A DNA stretch of 31,908 bases from CAZDBA01 sp964503615. GTDB taxonomy: Bacteria > Planctomycetota > Planctomycetia > Pirellulales > Pirellulaceae. Position 1 is the first letter of the stretch. Every line of letters begins with the position of its first letter. The stretch is taken from NCBI GenBank assembly GCA_964503615.1, contig CAZDBA010000042.1, positions 1 through 31,908 on the forward strand. The letters run 5' to 3'. The position numbers were made by a program, and so were the translations under genes. The notes beneath the pieces are model-generated. The model was not told the origin of the DNA, made no database searches, and worked only from the letters and a program-made list of their open reading frames with translations. Shown here piece after piece: positions 1-8,566 of the stretch.

Positions 1-141
1 GGCATGCTTACGCGATAGATTTGGCAGTGGTTAAAGTTGCGTGAGCATGTTTCGGTTGGTAAGCTTGAAACAACCATTGTAGCTCGCGTAAACAAGGCAC
101 CCCGACTTGCCCCGCACCGATAAACAACAACATTTAAGTAA

Positions 142-1545
142 CTAGGCAGCTTTACGCAACGCGTCTTGATTCAGTTTGTTGTACAGCGTTTTCAGACTGA
201 CGCCTAATTCCTGCGCGGCCGCGGTCTTGTTTCCGTTGTGTCGGTCCAGTGCGGTGTGAATCGCTTGCATTTCGATGTCTCGAAGAGAAAGTCCACCCGT
301 TTCGAATTTCGTCACGGTGGCTCCATTTCGATCGAAGTTGAGTGGCAAGTCGTCTTTGCTGATCGGCAGTGCGTCACACAAAATCGAAGCGTGCTCTACG
401 ACGTTGGCGAGCTCACGAATGTTGCCTGGCCACGAGTACTCTTGCAGTTTTTTGATCGCATCGGCGGCAAACGGCTCTGGTACTTTCGCCGCTTCTGGCA
501 TGTGTCTGATCAGCAGGTGACGCGCCAGCTCAGGCACGTCTTCCAAACGGTTACGCAATTCGGGAAGATTTACCTCGAACGTGTTGATTCGGTACATCAG
601 ATCCTGACGGAAATCACCTGCGGTAACCATGGCAGCCAAGTCCCGGTGTGTCGCGCAGATTACTCGCACATCGACCTCAAACGGCTCGTTCTCACCGACT
701 CGTCGAATCTCGCCGCTCTCCAAAACGCGAAGCAGTTTACTCTGAGTCGATTTGGGCAGTTCGCCAATCTCATCCAGAAACAAAGTTCCGCCATGTGCCA
801 CTTCGAACAGTCCGCGACGGTTGTCGTCAGCGCCGGTAAACGCTCCTTTGCAATGTCCGAACAATTCGCTCTCAATCAGGTTTTCCGGCAAAGCTCCACA
901 ATTGATTGCCACGAACGGTTCGTCCACGCGTTGACTTTGTTCGTGAACTGCTCGGGCGGCAAGTTCCTTACCTGTTCCTGTTTCGCCCAGAATCAAAACG
1001 GTTGAATTTGTCGGAGCGACTTTCTCAATCAGCGCTCGCACGCGTTGCATATTCTTTTGCTGCCCGATCATCTTTGGAGTCCCTTCGACCCGCTTTAGAC
1101 GACGTTGCAGCGCAAAGTTCTTCCGCTTCATCTCCAACTTTTCACTGACTCGATTCAGCAGGTTTCGGAGGTCCATCAGTTTGCAGGGCTTCTGCAAATA
1201 GTCGAATGCACCCAAGCGAAGCGCAGAGACTGCGGTTTCGGTCGAGCTCTTACCGGTCAGGACGATCGCTTCGGTTTCTGGTGATACAGCTTTCGTTTTT
1301 TCGATTACCTGAATCCCGTTTAAACCGGGCATGTCGAGATCGACAATAATGCAATCGAACGAGTTCTTCTGTAGCGCAGCAACCGCGGTCAGCCCATCCG
1401 GGCAAACGGTCACGCGGTGTCCCATGCGAGGAACTTCGGCCGCGATTAGCTCTTGCAAGTTCGTTTCATCGTCGGCGAATAGAACTTTCAGTCCCATTTG
1501 CTTTTTCGATTTAGGCTGCTTGTTTGTGTTTTGCGAGTTGCTCAT
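142..1545 (-). CDS. Sigma-54-dependent response regulator (NtrC/AtoC type)
   Basis: Cytoplasmic transcription activator that takes phosphate from a partner histidine kinase and remodels RNA polymerase-sigma54. Domains in order (467 aa): a receiver domain with FADDE at its start and the acceptor Asp69 in VDLDMPG; a central AAA+ domain with Walker A GETGTGKE, the sigma-54 contact loop GAFTGA and Walker B GGTLFLDEIGEL; and a C-terminal Fis-type helix-turn-helix (NKTAAAQELGVSLKTLYNKL). All landmarks of an active activator are present. The gene follows the sensor kinase and overlaps its 3' end by 35 nt if ATG 1545 is used, so the two are probably translationally coupled. ATG 1497, just after the kinase stop, is an alternative start and lies right at the receiver domain (MGLKVLFADDE). 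An upstream start at 1623 would overlap the kinase by 113 nt and is less likely. The target genes cannot be read from the window. Confidence 0.95.
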   Translation of the reverse strand: MSNSQNTNKQPKSKKQMGLKVLFADDETNLQELIAAEVPRMGHRVTVCPDGLTAVAALQKNSFDCIIVDLDMPGLNGIQVIEKTKAVSPETEAIVLTGKSSTETAVSALRLGAFDYLQKPCKLMDLRNLLNRVSEKLEMKRKNFALQRRLKRVEGTPKMIGQQKNMQRVRALIEKVAPTNSTVLILGETGTGKELAARAVHEQSQRVDEPFVAINCGALPENLIESELFGHCKGAFTGADDNRRGLFEVAHGGTLFLDEIGELPKSTQSKLLRVLESGEIRRVGENEPFEVDVRVICATHRDLAAMVTAGDFRQDLMYRINTFEVNLPELRNRLEDVPELARHLLIRHMPEAAKVPEPFAADAIKKLQEYSWPGNIRELANVVEHASILCDALPISKDDLPLNFDRNGATVTKFETGGLSLRDIEMQAIHTALDRHNGNKTAAAQELGVSLKTLYNKLNQDALRKAA

Positions 1546-3130
1546 GCTTAACCGTTGGAATTCGAACGATAAAAGTACTTCCTTTGTTTGGACCATCGCT
1601 ATACGGTTCGATGCGTCCACCATGTTCTTGCACGATGCGGTAGGTAATACTGAGCCCTAATCCGGTCCCTTCACCTTGCTTGCGTCGTGTAAAAAATGGT
1701 TCAAACAGATGTTGTTTGACTTCGTCGGTCATCCCGCAACCATTGTCCTCAACTTTGAGAACGGCGAGACCGTCTTCTTTAGTAAGACTGACTTTGACCA
1801 AACCACCATCCGGAGTGCTATCCAGCGCGTTGATGACCAGGTTCAAAGTGACTTGTTTCATTTCTTGTGGATTGATCAACGCCATCACATTTTGTGAGCA
1901 GCGAAAGTCCAAATTGCGTTGACGATATTTTCCCAGCGGACGCAACATTTCAACCACCGACTCAACGATTTCACGCATGCTGGTCAGCTTTTTGCGGGCG
2001 TCGCCCAGTCGCGCAAAATCAAGCAGTGAATCGGTGATCCCTTTACAGCGAAACGCCTCGTCCTGAATTCGCCGCAGGTTCTTTTTGAGTTCCTCGTTCA
2101 AATCGGGAGGGATCGCTCCCTGTCCATCAAACCGATCCATCAAAATTTCATGCATGCGGGATTCGAGTGATTCCGCTGACCAGGCAATGGTGTTGAGTGG
2201 ATTGTTGATCTCATGTGCGACACCTGCAGCCAGGAATCCAACACTGGCCATTTGCTCGCTGCGAACGACTTCTTTGGTTCGTTCTTGCACTTGGTCGTTC
2301 AGATCGGTTCTTATTTCCTGAAAGTTACTGGTCATCAGGTTAAACGAGTCGGCCAATTCGGCGAGTTCGTCATTGGAGTTGAGTTTGATCCGATAGTCGT
2401 CATCGCCAGCAGCAACCTTTCGAGTTCCCTCCAACAAGATTTCCAATGGGCGAAAAATAGCGTCGCGAAATCGGACCAACAACAACACAATCATCCCGAT
2501 CGCGCAAAGCGATAGGACTCCGCTGAGAATCATCCATGTGTGATACTCAGTTCGAGCCTGCTGTGAAAAAGTGTCCATTCGTTGGTTCAGTAAAGCAGGC
2601 AGCCCACTGGAGATTCGTTGCAAGTCCAGAATTTCCTGTTCAAGATCCGCAACGAGTTCTACGCCACCGAAATCCCAATCACGACTATTGACCAGACCAT
2701 CGATGGATTGAAGCTTACTTCGCATCTCGCCGATCATCTTTGTTTCTTCTTCGATGCCACCAAGCCGAGGGTCGGAAAGCTCCAGTTTTCTCAACCGGTC
2801 TTCATAAACTGAGATCGCAATTTCGGCCTGCTTGAGTTGTGTGGTGTAGTCAAAGCGAGAAATGAAATTCGAGGATATTGTTTGTAGATTGTTGTTGATC
2901 TTTTCTGGCGTGCCTTTTTGGATTCGCCAGACGTTGGAACTGAATTGGTTGACTTCGAAACTAAGCCGGGCAGCCAGCGGTAGTTCAACGGAACGAGCTT
3001 TAATGCTTTTCGTCAGCTTACGAAACTTGAGGACGCCTTGGAACGAAGCGACAGACAGGACAGTAACGATGAAGAACAACATCGTTACGCCAAAGTACAT
3101 CTGTGATCGAATTCTTCGCTTGGCTCGCAC
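1511..3130 (-). CDS. Membrane sensor histidine kinase with HAMP domain
   Basis: Autophosphorylating sensor kinase (539 aa), almost certainly the partner of the sigma-54 regulator directly downstream. One membrane helix lies near residues 12-34 and a second at about 200-221, bracketing a predicted extracytoplasmic helical sensor region of about 165 residues. A HAMP linker follows (about 222-275), then a short coiled coil. The HisKA domain carries His306 in AAGVAHEINNPLN, and the HATPase domain has the N box LVINALDS, the G1 box DNGCGM and the G2 box GTGLGLSI. The HEINNPLN box is typical of NtrB-like kinases that pair with sigma-54 activators. The sensor region shows no domain I recognise, so the stimulus is unknown. 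The first codon is an ATG at 3130; no strong Shine-Dalgarno sequence is evident. Confidence 0.95.
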   Translation of the reverse strand: MRAKRRIRSQMYFGVTMLFFIVTVLSVASFQGVLKFRKLTKSIKARSVELPLAARLSFEVNQFSSNVWRIQKGTPEKINNNLQTISSNFISRFDYTTQLKQAEIAISVYEDRLRKLELSDPRLGGIEEETKMIGEMRSKLQSIDGLVNSRDWDFGGVELVADLEQEILDLQRISSGLPALLNQRMDTFSQQARTEYHTWMILSGVLSLCAIGMIVLLLVRFRDAIFRPLEILLEGTRKVAAGDDDYRIKLNSNDELAELADSFNLMTSNFQEIRTDLNDQVQERTKEVVRSEQMASVGFLAAGVAHEINNPLNTIAWSAESLESRMHEILMDRFDGQGAIPPDLNEELKKNLRRIQDEAFRCKGITDSLLDFARLGDARKKLTSMREIVESVVEMLRPLGKYRQRNLDFRCSQNVMALINPQEMKQVTLNLVINALDSTPDGGLVKVSLTKEDGLAVLKVEDNGCGMTDEVKQHLFEPFFTRRKQGEGTGLGLSITYRIVQEHGGRIEPYSDGPNKGSTFIVRIPTVKHEQLAKHKQAA

Positions 3131-3625
3131 GCGACCTCCCGTCGCAATCTAAAAAGCCCCCTGCCCTTTTAATTTGGGCGTGCAAAATTTACATGGCTGC
3201 CACATTGGTTGCAACGTCAATGAAACACTTGGAAAACCGGCATAAAAACTAGCCTGCTAGCGGAAGAGAGTGGTTCGAAATCGGATTCGCGGGCATTTGA
3301 ACTTAACAAGGTTTTGAGCTGCCTCGGTGAATACTTGGCTAACGGACGCTGGTCAAAGCCAATGCAAACAATAGGCAATGGAATTCATTTGGACGTGAAA
3401 ACCACACACTTGGCGTTTCGTCTATATTAGAAGCCCTTTCAAAATCTGTAGCGGACTTCGATAGCAGTCCCGCACCGATTTGAAACGGCAGGAATTCTGG
3501 CGAATCCAACTACAGTAACGATTTGAATTTTGGAACACCCTTGCGTTTGTTTCAACTGAGGCATCGCCAGACCAACATCCCATTAAATGTTCGAACATTT
3601 GTTTTGAAAATTGGAACCAGACTCG
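3131..3625. other. Divergent intergenic region, no gene seen
   Basis: About 495 bases separate the divergent sensor kinase and the exported cytochrome protein. I found no convincing ORF, RNA gene or well-spaced sigma-70 promoter. A TATATT box at 3423-3428 lacks a matching -35. A sigma-54 site could be expected for an autoregulated kinase/regulator pair, but I see no GG-N10-GC pair at proper spacing. The one clear structure is the 16-bp palindrome at 3585-3600. Confidence 0.6.
3585..3600. promoter_or_regulatory. Perfect 16-bp palindrome upstream of the cytochrome gene
   Basis: AAATGTTCGAACATTT is identical to its reverse complement and ends 25 bases before the ATG at 3626. This is the size and position of a dimeric repressor operator, or of a small 5'-leader element. 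No other copy was noticed in the window, and the binding protein is unknown. Confidence 0.4.
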
Positions 3626-6600
3626 ATGAAATTGACGTACTTTAATCAAGGTATCCTTTTTGCTCTCGCTGTTACGTGGCTAAGTGGAATCGTTGCTGCT
3701 CAAGAAAATCCCAAAGACTATCCACTCAAAACGAAACTTGCAGAGGCTTCTGAGGAAGGTCAACAAGCTCTGTCCGCTTTTCAAATCAAAAAAGGCTGGA
3801 CGGCAGAACTCTGGGCTGCGGAACCGATGGTGGGCAATCCGGTAGTTTTTACGATCGACAATCAGGGGCGAATATTCGTGTGCGAGTCGTATCGCCAAGC
3901 GACTTGCGTGACCGACAATCGAGATCACGACCGTACCTGGGTCGACCGGGATCTTGCCGCGAAAACTGTCGAAGACCGAATCGCGTATCACAAAGAACTC
4001 TTGCCGGAAAAGGGAATCGAGTACACCAAGTTCGACGACCTGCTACGTGTTCTGGAAGATACCAATGGTGATGGAAAAGCGGACAAGCAAACGGTGTGGG
4101 CCGACACGTTTAACGATCTGGAAATGGGAACGGGTGCGGGCGTGCTGGTTAACGGCAAAGATGTTTACTACACCTGCATTCCCGATCTTTGGCTGTTGAA
4201 CGATACGGACGACGATGGAAAGTCGGATACTCGCCGATCTCTTAGTACCGGGTACGGAGTCAAAGTTGCTTTTCGGGGACATGACTCGCACGGACTCATT
4301 GTTGGCCCGGACGGATTGTTGTACTTCAGCATTGGAGACCGTGGGTATCACATCACAACGGCTGAGGGCAACAAGCTGCACGACCCCGTCAGCGGCGCGG
4401 TCTTTCGCTGCGAAATGGATGGCAGCAATCTGGAAGTCGTCGCCACCGGGTTACGTAATCCACAAGAGCTGGCGTTCGACGAGTTTGGTAACTTGTTCAC
4501 TGGCGACAACAACTCGGACGGAGGCGACAAAGCTCGCTGGGTCTACGTTGCGGAGGGTGGAGATACCGGTTGGAGGATGTACTATCAATACATGAGCGAT
4601 CGTGGACCATTCAGTCGTGAGAAAATCTGGCATCCTTATCACAAAGAGCAACCTGCCTTTATCGTTCCACCCATCGCAAATTTTGCTGATGGACCAAGTG
4701 GCTTGGCCTACTATCCCGGTACTGGACTGTCCGAAGAGTACGACGGACGGTTCTTCTTATGCGATTTCCGGGGAGCCTCGGCTGTCAGCGGTGTGCGGAC
4801 GTTTAAGTCAAAATCGGAAGGCGCGTTTTATAAACTGACCGATGAAGAGCAACCGATCTGGCGAATGCTGGTGACCGATTTACAGTTTGGACCGGACGGT
4901 TGGATCTACGTGTCTGACTGGGTTAACGGTTGGGTGGGAGAAAACAAAGGTCGCATCTATCGGTTTTCCGATCCGGACCACGTTGATTCGGAAATCGTAA
5001 AACAAGTTCGCACAATGCTGCGAGATGGCCTGGGCGAAAAAGAAACTGCCGACCTGATCGAACTGATGAATCATCGTGATCAAAGGGTTCGACAGATGGC
5101 GCAGTTCGAAATAGTACACCGAAAGCTGGATACAGAATTGCAAAACCTGGCATCGGATAACAAAGCGCCGTTGCTTGCCCGGCTGCACGCGATGTGGGGA
5201 ATTGGGCAACGATTGCGAGTGGATAAAAACAATCAACTCGCGGCTCTCATCGCCAAGTTGATGGGTGATTCGACCAGTGAGGTTCGGGCTCAGGCTGCCA
5301 AATTGGTGGGAGATCACAAAATCAACGTTGGGGGCGATGGGCTAATTTACTTGCTATCCGATGCCGACTTGCGAGTCCGATACTTTGCAGCAATTTCGCT
5401 AGGCAAGGTCCCCAATATAAAGTCGATTATTCCACTGATTACAATGCTGGAAGAGAACGACGGCCAAGATCCCGGCCTGCGACATGCGGGAATCATGGGC
5501 TTGGCCGGTCACGTCAAGCAATGGGAGAACCCCATTTTCGCGATCGCCGAACGACACAAATCGATTGAAGTTCGAAGAGCGATCGTGGTCGCGTTGCGAA
5601 AAGCAAAATCAAACGCCGCATATAAGTTCCTTAGGATTGAAAAAGACACTCTGGTTTTAGAAGAAGTCGCCCGCGCAATTTACGACATTGAGAGTCCCAA
5701 TCCATACAGTTTAAAAGCTCTCGCAAGTCGACTGGATCCTGCCTTCTCCGATAGCGAGCCGTTTCTGTTTCGCGCTTTGGGGGCGTGTAACCATATCGGT
5801 GGAATGGAAAACGCCAAGCGGATCGCGCAGTTTGCCAGCAGCCCGTCCCAACCGAAGAAACTAAGAGTTGACGCGATAAAACTATTGGCCAACTGGGCGA
5901 ATCCAGCCAGTCGTGACTATGTAATCGGCGCCTGGCGCCCGATCGGCAAACGGGATTCAAGCGATGCAATCGCAGCGTTGACACCGGTATTTGAAAGTCT
6001 AGCTGAAGCGCAACCAACACGATCTGCTGCGATTCAAGCAGCCAGAACGCTCAAGATGGCTGCTGCCGAACCAACGTTGACCAAGATCTTTTTGAACCAG
6101 GAAAACAAGGGAAGCGAACGCAAGGCGGCGTTGTCAGCGTTGTCCCGTATCGGCTCGGACAACATCGCTGATTTGACCAGCAAAGCAACTGCGGACGTTT
6201 CACCCGAGTTACGCATGGCGGCTTTGGAAGTGAGTGTTGACCAAAATTTGCCAATCATTGCCGATGCATCTTTCTGGAATCGTGGTTTGACTGCGGAAGA
6301 AATGAACGAACGGCAACACGCCTACAAAACGCTGTCGACGGAAAGCTTGATTGGAAACCAAGGAGTCGCACAAGTGGTCACAGGTCAGTTGGACAAGCTG
6401 ATTGCCGGTTCGATTCCCGAAACAGACCGAGTCGATTTAGTCGCCACTGCTGAGGCTTGGTCCAGCAATCCTGACGTTGCCATAAAGCTGGCTAAATATC
6501 GCGAATCGTTCGATCAGAAAGATCCCGTCAGCAAGTTCCGAGACAGTCTGGTAGGCGGCAACGAAGAGCGAGGCGAGGAGATCTTTTGGAATCTTGGCAC

Positions 6601-7015
6601 GGTCTATTGTCAACGTTGCCATCAAATCGGAAAACGAGGCGGCGCGGTCGGGCCCAATCTGTCTGATATCGCTCTCAAGAAAGATCGCAGTTACCTGTTG
6701 GAGTCGATCGTGGATACGAACAGGACGATCGCTGAGAACTTTGAAACAACGGTGATCCTCGACCTTGACGGCAATTTGATTTCCGGCATCGTTCAGGAGG
6801 AAACAGAGGAATACATAAAGCTGATCGATGGCGATGCCAAAGTCACAAAGATCCTCAAAGAGGATATCGAAGGCCGCAGAAAAGGGAAATCAGGGATGCC
6901 TGCCGATCTATACAAATCGCTAACGCCCAGCGAAATCCGCGACTTGGTTGAATTTCTGGCCAATCAAAAAACGGCTCCTGATAAAGGTACGGTTATTCCG
7001 GAAGGACATAAATAA
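3626..7015 (+). CDS. Exported PVC-type dehydrogenase/HEAT/cytochrome c protein
   Basis: Large secreted or periplasmic protein (1129 aa) of a type greatly expanded in planctomycetes. It starts with a signal peptide (hydrophobic ALAVTWLSGIVAAQ near residues 13-26). A six-bladed beta-propeller of the glucose/sorbosone dehydrogenase type follows (about 50-450), with calcium-binding-like DTNGDGKAD and DTDDDGKSD stretches. Next comes a long run of HEAT-like helical repeats (about 470-900). The C-terminal heme domain has one CXXCH motif (Cys995, Cys998, His999, in CQRCHQIGKRGGAVGPNL). Family knowledge suggests electron transfer coupled to sugar or sugar-derivative oxidation; the substrate cannot be read here. 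ATG 3626 is preferred over the in-frame TTG at 3611 because it opens directly into the signal peptide. It stands alone, divergent from the two-component genes. Confidence 0.93.
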   Translation: MKLTYFNQGILFALAVTWLSGIVAAQENPKDYPLKTKLAEASEEGQQALSAFQIKKGWTAELWAAEPMVGNPVVFTIDNQGRIFVCESYRQATCVTDNRDHDRTWVDRDLAAKTVEDRIAYHKELLPEKGIEYTKFDDLLRVLEDTNGDGKADKQTVWADTFNDLEMGTGAGVLVNGKDVYYTCIPDLWLLNDTDDDGKSDTRRSLSTGYGVKVAFRGHDSHGLIVGPDGLLYFSIGDRGYHITTAEGNKLHDPVSGAVFRCEMDGSNLEVVATGLRNPQELAFDEFGNLFTGDNNSDGGDKARWVYVAEGGDTGWRMYYQYMSDRGPFSREKIWHPYHKEQPAFIVPPIANFADGPSGLAYYPGTGLSEEYDGRFFLCDFRGASAVSGVRTFKSKSEGAFYKLTDEEQPIWRMLVTDLQFGPDGWIYVSDWVNGWVGENKGRIYRFSDPDHVDSEIVKQVRTMLRDGLGEKETADLIELMNHRDQRVRQMAQFEIVHRKLDTELQNLASDNKAPLLARLHAMWGIGQRLRVDKNNQLAALIAKLMGDSTSEVRAQAAKLVGDHKINVGGDGLIYLLSDADLRVRYFAAISLGKVPNIKSIIPLITMLEENDGQDPGLRHAGIMGLAGHVKQWENPIFAIAERHKSIEVRRAIVVALRKAKSNAAYKFLRIEKDTLVLEEVARAIYDIESPNPYSLKALASRLDPAFSDSEPFLFRALGACNHIGGMENAKRIAQFASSPSQPKKLRVDAIKLLANWANPASRDYVIGAWRPIGKRDSSDAIAALTPVFESLAEAQPTRSAAIQAARTLKMAAAEPTLTKIFLNQENKGSERKAALSALSRIGSDNIADLTSKATADVSPELRMAALEVSVDQNLPIIADASFWNRGLTAEEMNERQHAYKTLSTESLIGNQGVAQVVTGQLDKLIAGSIPETDRVDLVATAEAWSSNPDVAIKLAKYRESFDQKDPVSKFRDSLVGGNEERGEEIFWNLGTVYCQRCHQIGKRGGAVGPNLSDIALKKDRSYLLESIVDTNRTIAENFETTVILDLDGNLISGIVQEETEEYIKLIDGDAKVTKILKEDIEGRRKGKSGMPADLYKSLTPSEIRDLVEFLANQKTAPDKGTVIPEGHK

Positions 7016-7017
7016 CT

Positions 7018-7051
7018 CCCTGATCTGTTGGGATTCATCAGGGTTCCTTTT
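7018..7051 (+). terminator. Probable intrinsic terminator
   Basis: CCCTGAT (7018-7024) pairs with ATCAGGG (7037-7043) across a 12-base loop and is followed by TTCCTTTT. It begins 2 bases after the stop codon of the cytochrome gene. The loop is long and the T tract is interrupted, so the call is moderate. Confidence 0.5.
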
Positions 7052-7107
7052 GCCAAAATGAGAGCCAAAGACTTTTTCCGAAATCCACTTCAGATTTTGA
7101 CAGGACT

Positions 7108-8292
7108 TTAGCTTTTTTCGATTCGGTACATCAACCACAAACCGTAAAACAGCATCACCGAGTTACCCAGCCAGACGATCCAAGGTGGCATCGCGCCGGA
7201 TTTTGCCTTGTCGACGCCAAACATCAGTAGCGGATAGTAAACAAGGAGGATCGGAATGAAGACCAAAGCAAAATTGGTCCAGAAGTCAAACTTCTTCAAC
7301 CGAATCGCCAAGGGAGCTCCCACGATCACGAAACACAGACAGCTAAAACCGTTAGCCCAACGTCGCCAAGGTTCGGTTTTCAAACGATGCACTCGAGAAA
7401 TGCCGCGGTCCAGATCTTCGGCTGTCGATCCCCAACTGGGAGCCGAGATACCCACCAGGTTGCCAGACGACATTTGCCCAGCCGCGCGTACTGCGGCCAG
7501 TTTTTGGTCTTTTTCAACTTTTGCAATCTGTCGGTCCAATTCCCTGGGCACCGCGCGAAGAGGTAACCCTGAGGGACTGGCTTCGGACGATGTTTTTTTG
7601 GTTACGTCACCCAGCGGAACCGGAATGTCTTCACGGTCGATCGCTAAATTAAAATTGGGACCATAGTCGACATGCCCATTTTGAATTTGGAAGATTAGCT
7701 GGTTCGATACCGGGTCGACTTTGATCCTCGCCATCTCCGCGCGGATCTGGAGGCTTTTACTTTGGTCCGCTTCTTTGCGAACGATGTAAGGATTGATCAA
7801 ATTTTGGCCATCGACTTCGTCCACGTCGATGTAAACTTTGCCTTTGGAAAAACTCCCCTGAGCGTTCAGCATTCCATAGATTGTTTGCGCAGACGATTGC
7901 AAAACAACTCGATAGATTCCCTGTCGCCCCCAAGACACCGCAACGTCGTTCAGGTAGACGGTACACAGACTTAAAAGAAAAGCAATCGCCAGGCCGGGAA
8001 CGATCACTCGCGACGGCGGAATGCCCATCGCCTTGATCGCAACGATCTCGTTCTTGGCAGACATCCGACCGTAAACGATACACGATGCAAACAGAACTGT
8101 TCCGGGAATCGCAAAGCTGAGTGCCGTTGGAATCACATAGGGGATCAGTTCCAGAATCGCCGTCACAGAGAGCTTTTCACGAAAACCTTCCTGGATCAGG
8201 AACACCAACACCATCATCAACGACATTGCCGAAAGCGTCAGAGCAAACGTCTTAAGCAATTCGAGTATTACGTATCGAGTGATGCGGGACAT
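7108..8292 (-). CDS. LptF/LptG (YjgP/YjgQ) family permease
   Basis: Inner-membrane permease (394 aa) of the family that, in LPS-making bacteria, works with the LptB ATPase to extract lipopolysaccharide and push it onto the Lpt bridge. The layout fits: N-terminal membrane helices (about 12-35, 50-75 and 95-120), a central soluble beta-rich periplasmic region (about 125-270), and three C-terminal helices (about 290-385). The N-terminal sequence (ITRYVILELLKTFALTL) and the segment around KAMGIPPSRVI match the family coupling region. The usual pair has two paralogous subunits, LptF and LptG, but only one is seen here and no lptB or lptC neighbour is in view. It converges with the preceding plus-strand gene and is divergent from the oligopeptidase. 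Whether it is the LptF or the LptG side cannot be decided from one sequence. Confidence 0.88.
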   Translation of the reverse strand: MSRITRYVILELLKTFALTLSAMSLMMVLVFLIQEGFREKLSVTAILELIPYVIPTALSFAIPGTVLFASCIVYGRMSAKNEIVAIKAMGIPPSRVIVPGLAIAFLLSLCTVYLNDVAVSWGRQGIYRVVLQSSAQTIYGMLNAQGSFSKGKVYIDVDEVDGQNLINPYIVRKEADQSKSLQIRAEMARIKVDPVSNQLIFQIQNGHVDYGPNFNLAIDREDIPVPLGDVTKKTSSEASPSGLPLRAVPRELDRQIAKVEKDQKLAAVRAAGQMSSGNLVGISAPSWGSTAEDLDRGISRVHRLKTEPWRRWANGFSCLCFVIVGAPLAIRLKKFDFWTNFALVFIPILLVYYPLLMFGVDKAKSGAMPPWIVWLGNSVMLFYGLWLMYRIEKS

Positions 8293-8566
8293 TTACGATC
8301 GAGTTCAATTGAGCCAGGTGCAAACGATGGGTTAGGGAAGCTTTTTTAACAGCAAACCAATTTTCAGGGAACAGAAATACAGCGATCAACTATGGGCCTT
8401 TGGGCAAGAATGCTGGCATTTTTCGTGAGCTCGATACCAAGCTGACCTAGATTCAATCCTCGGCGAGATTTTGGTAGAGTGGGGATTAAGTCGGCCATTT
8501 TGCGATTCGCAGATGGGCCCTTTTACCTTTTAGTCCCCAAACAGTTCAAACGTCTAAACGATAACT

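Noticed and set aside
238..1005. 255-codon plus-strand frame opposite the sigma-54 regulator
   Set aside because: It lies entirely antisense to a gene with complete family motifs, and its protein has no recognisable pattern.
3181..3260. A sigma-54 promoter for the two-component genes around the GGCAGCC/TTTTGCA bases
   Set aside because: GG and GC are separated by 16 bases instead of 10, so it does not fit a -24/-12 element.
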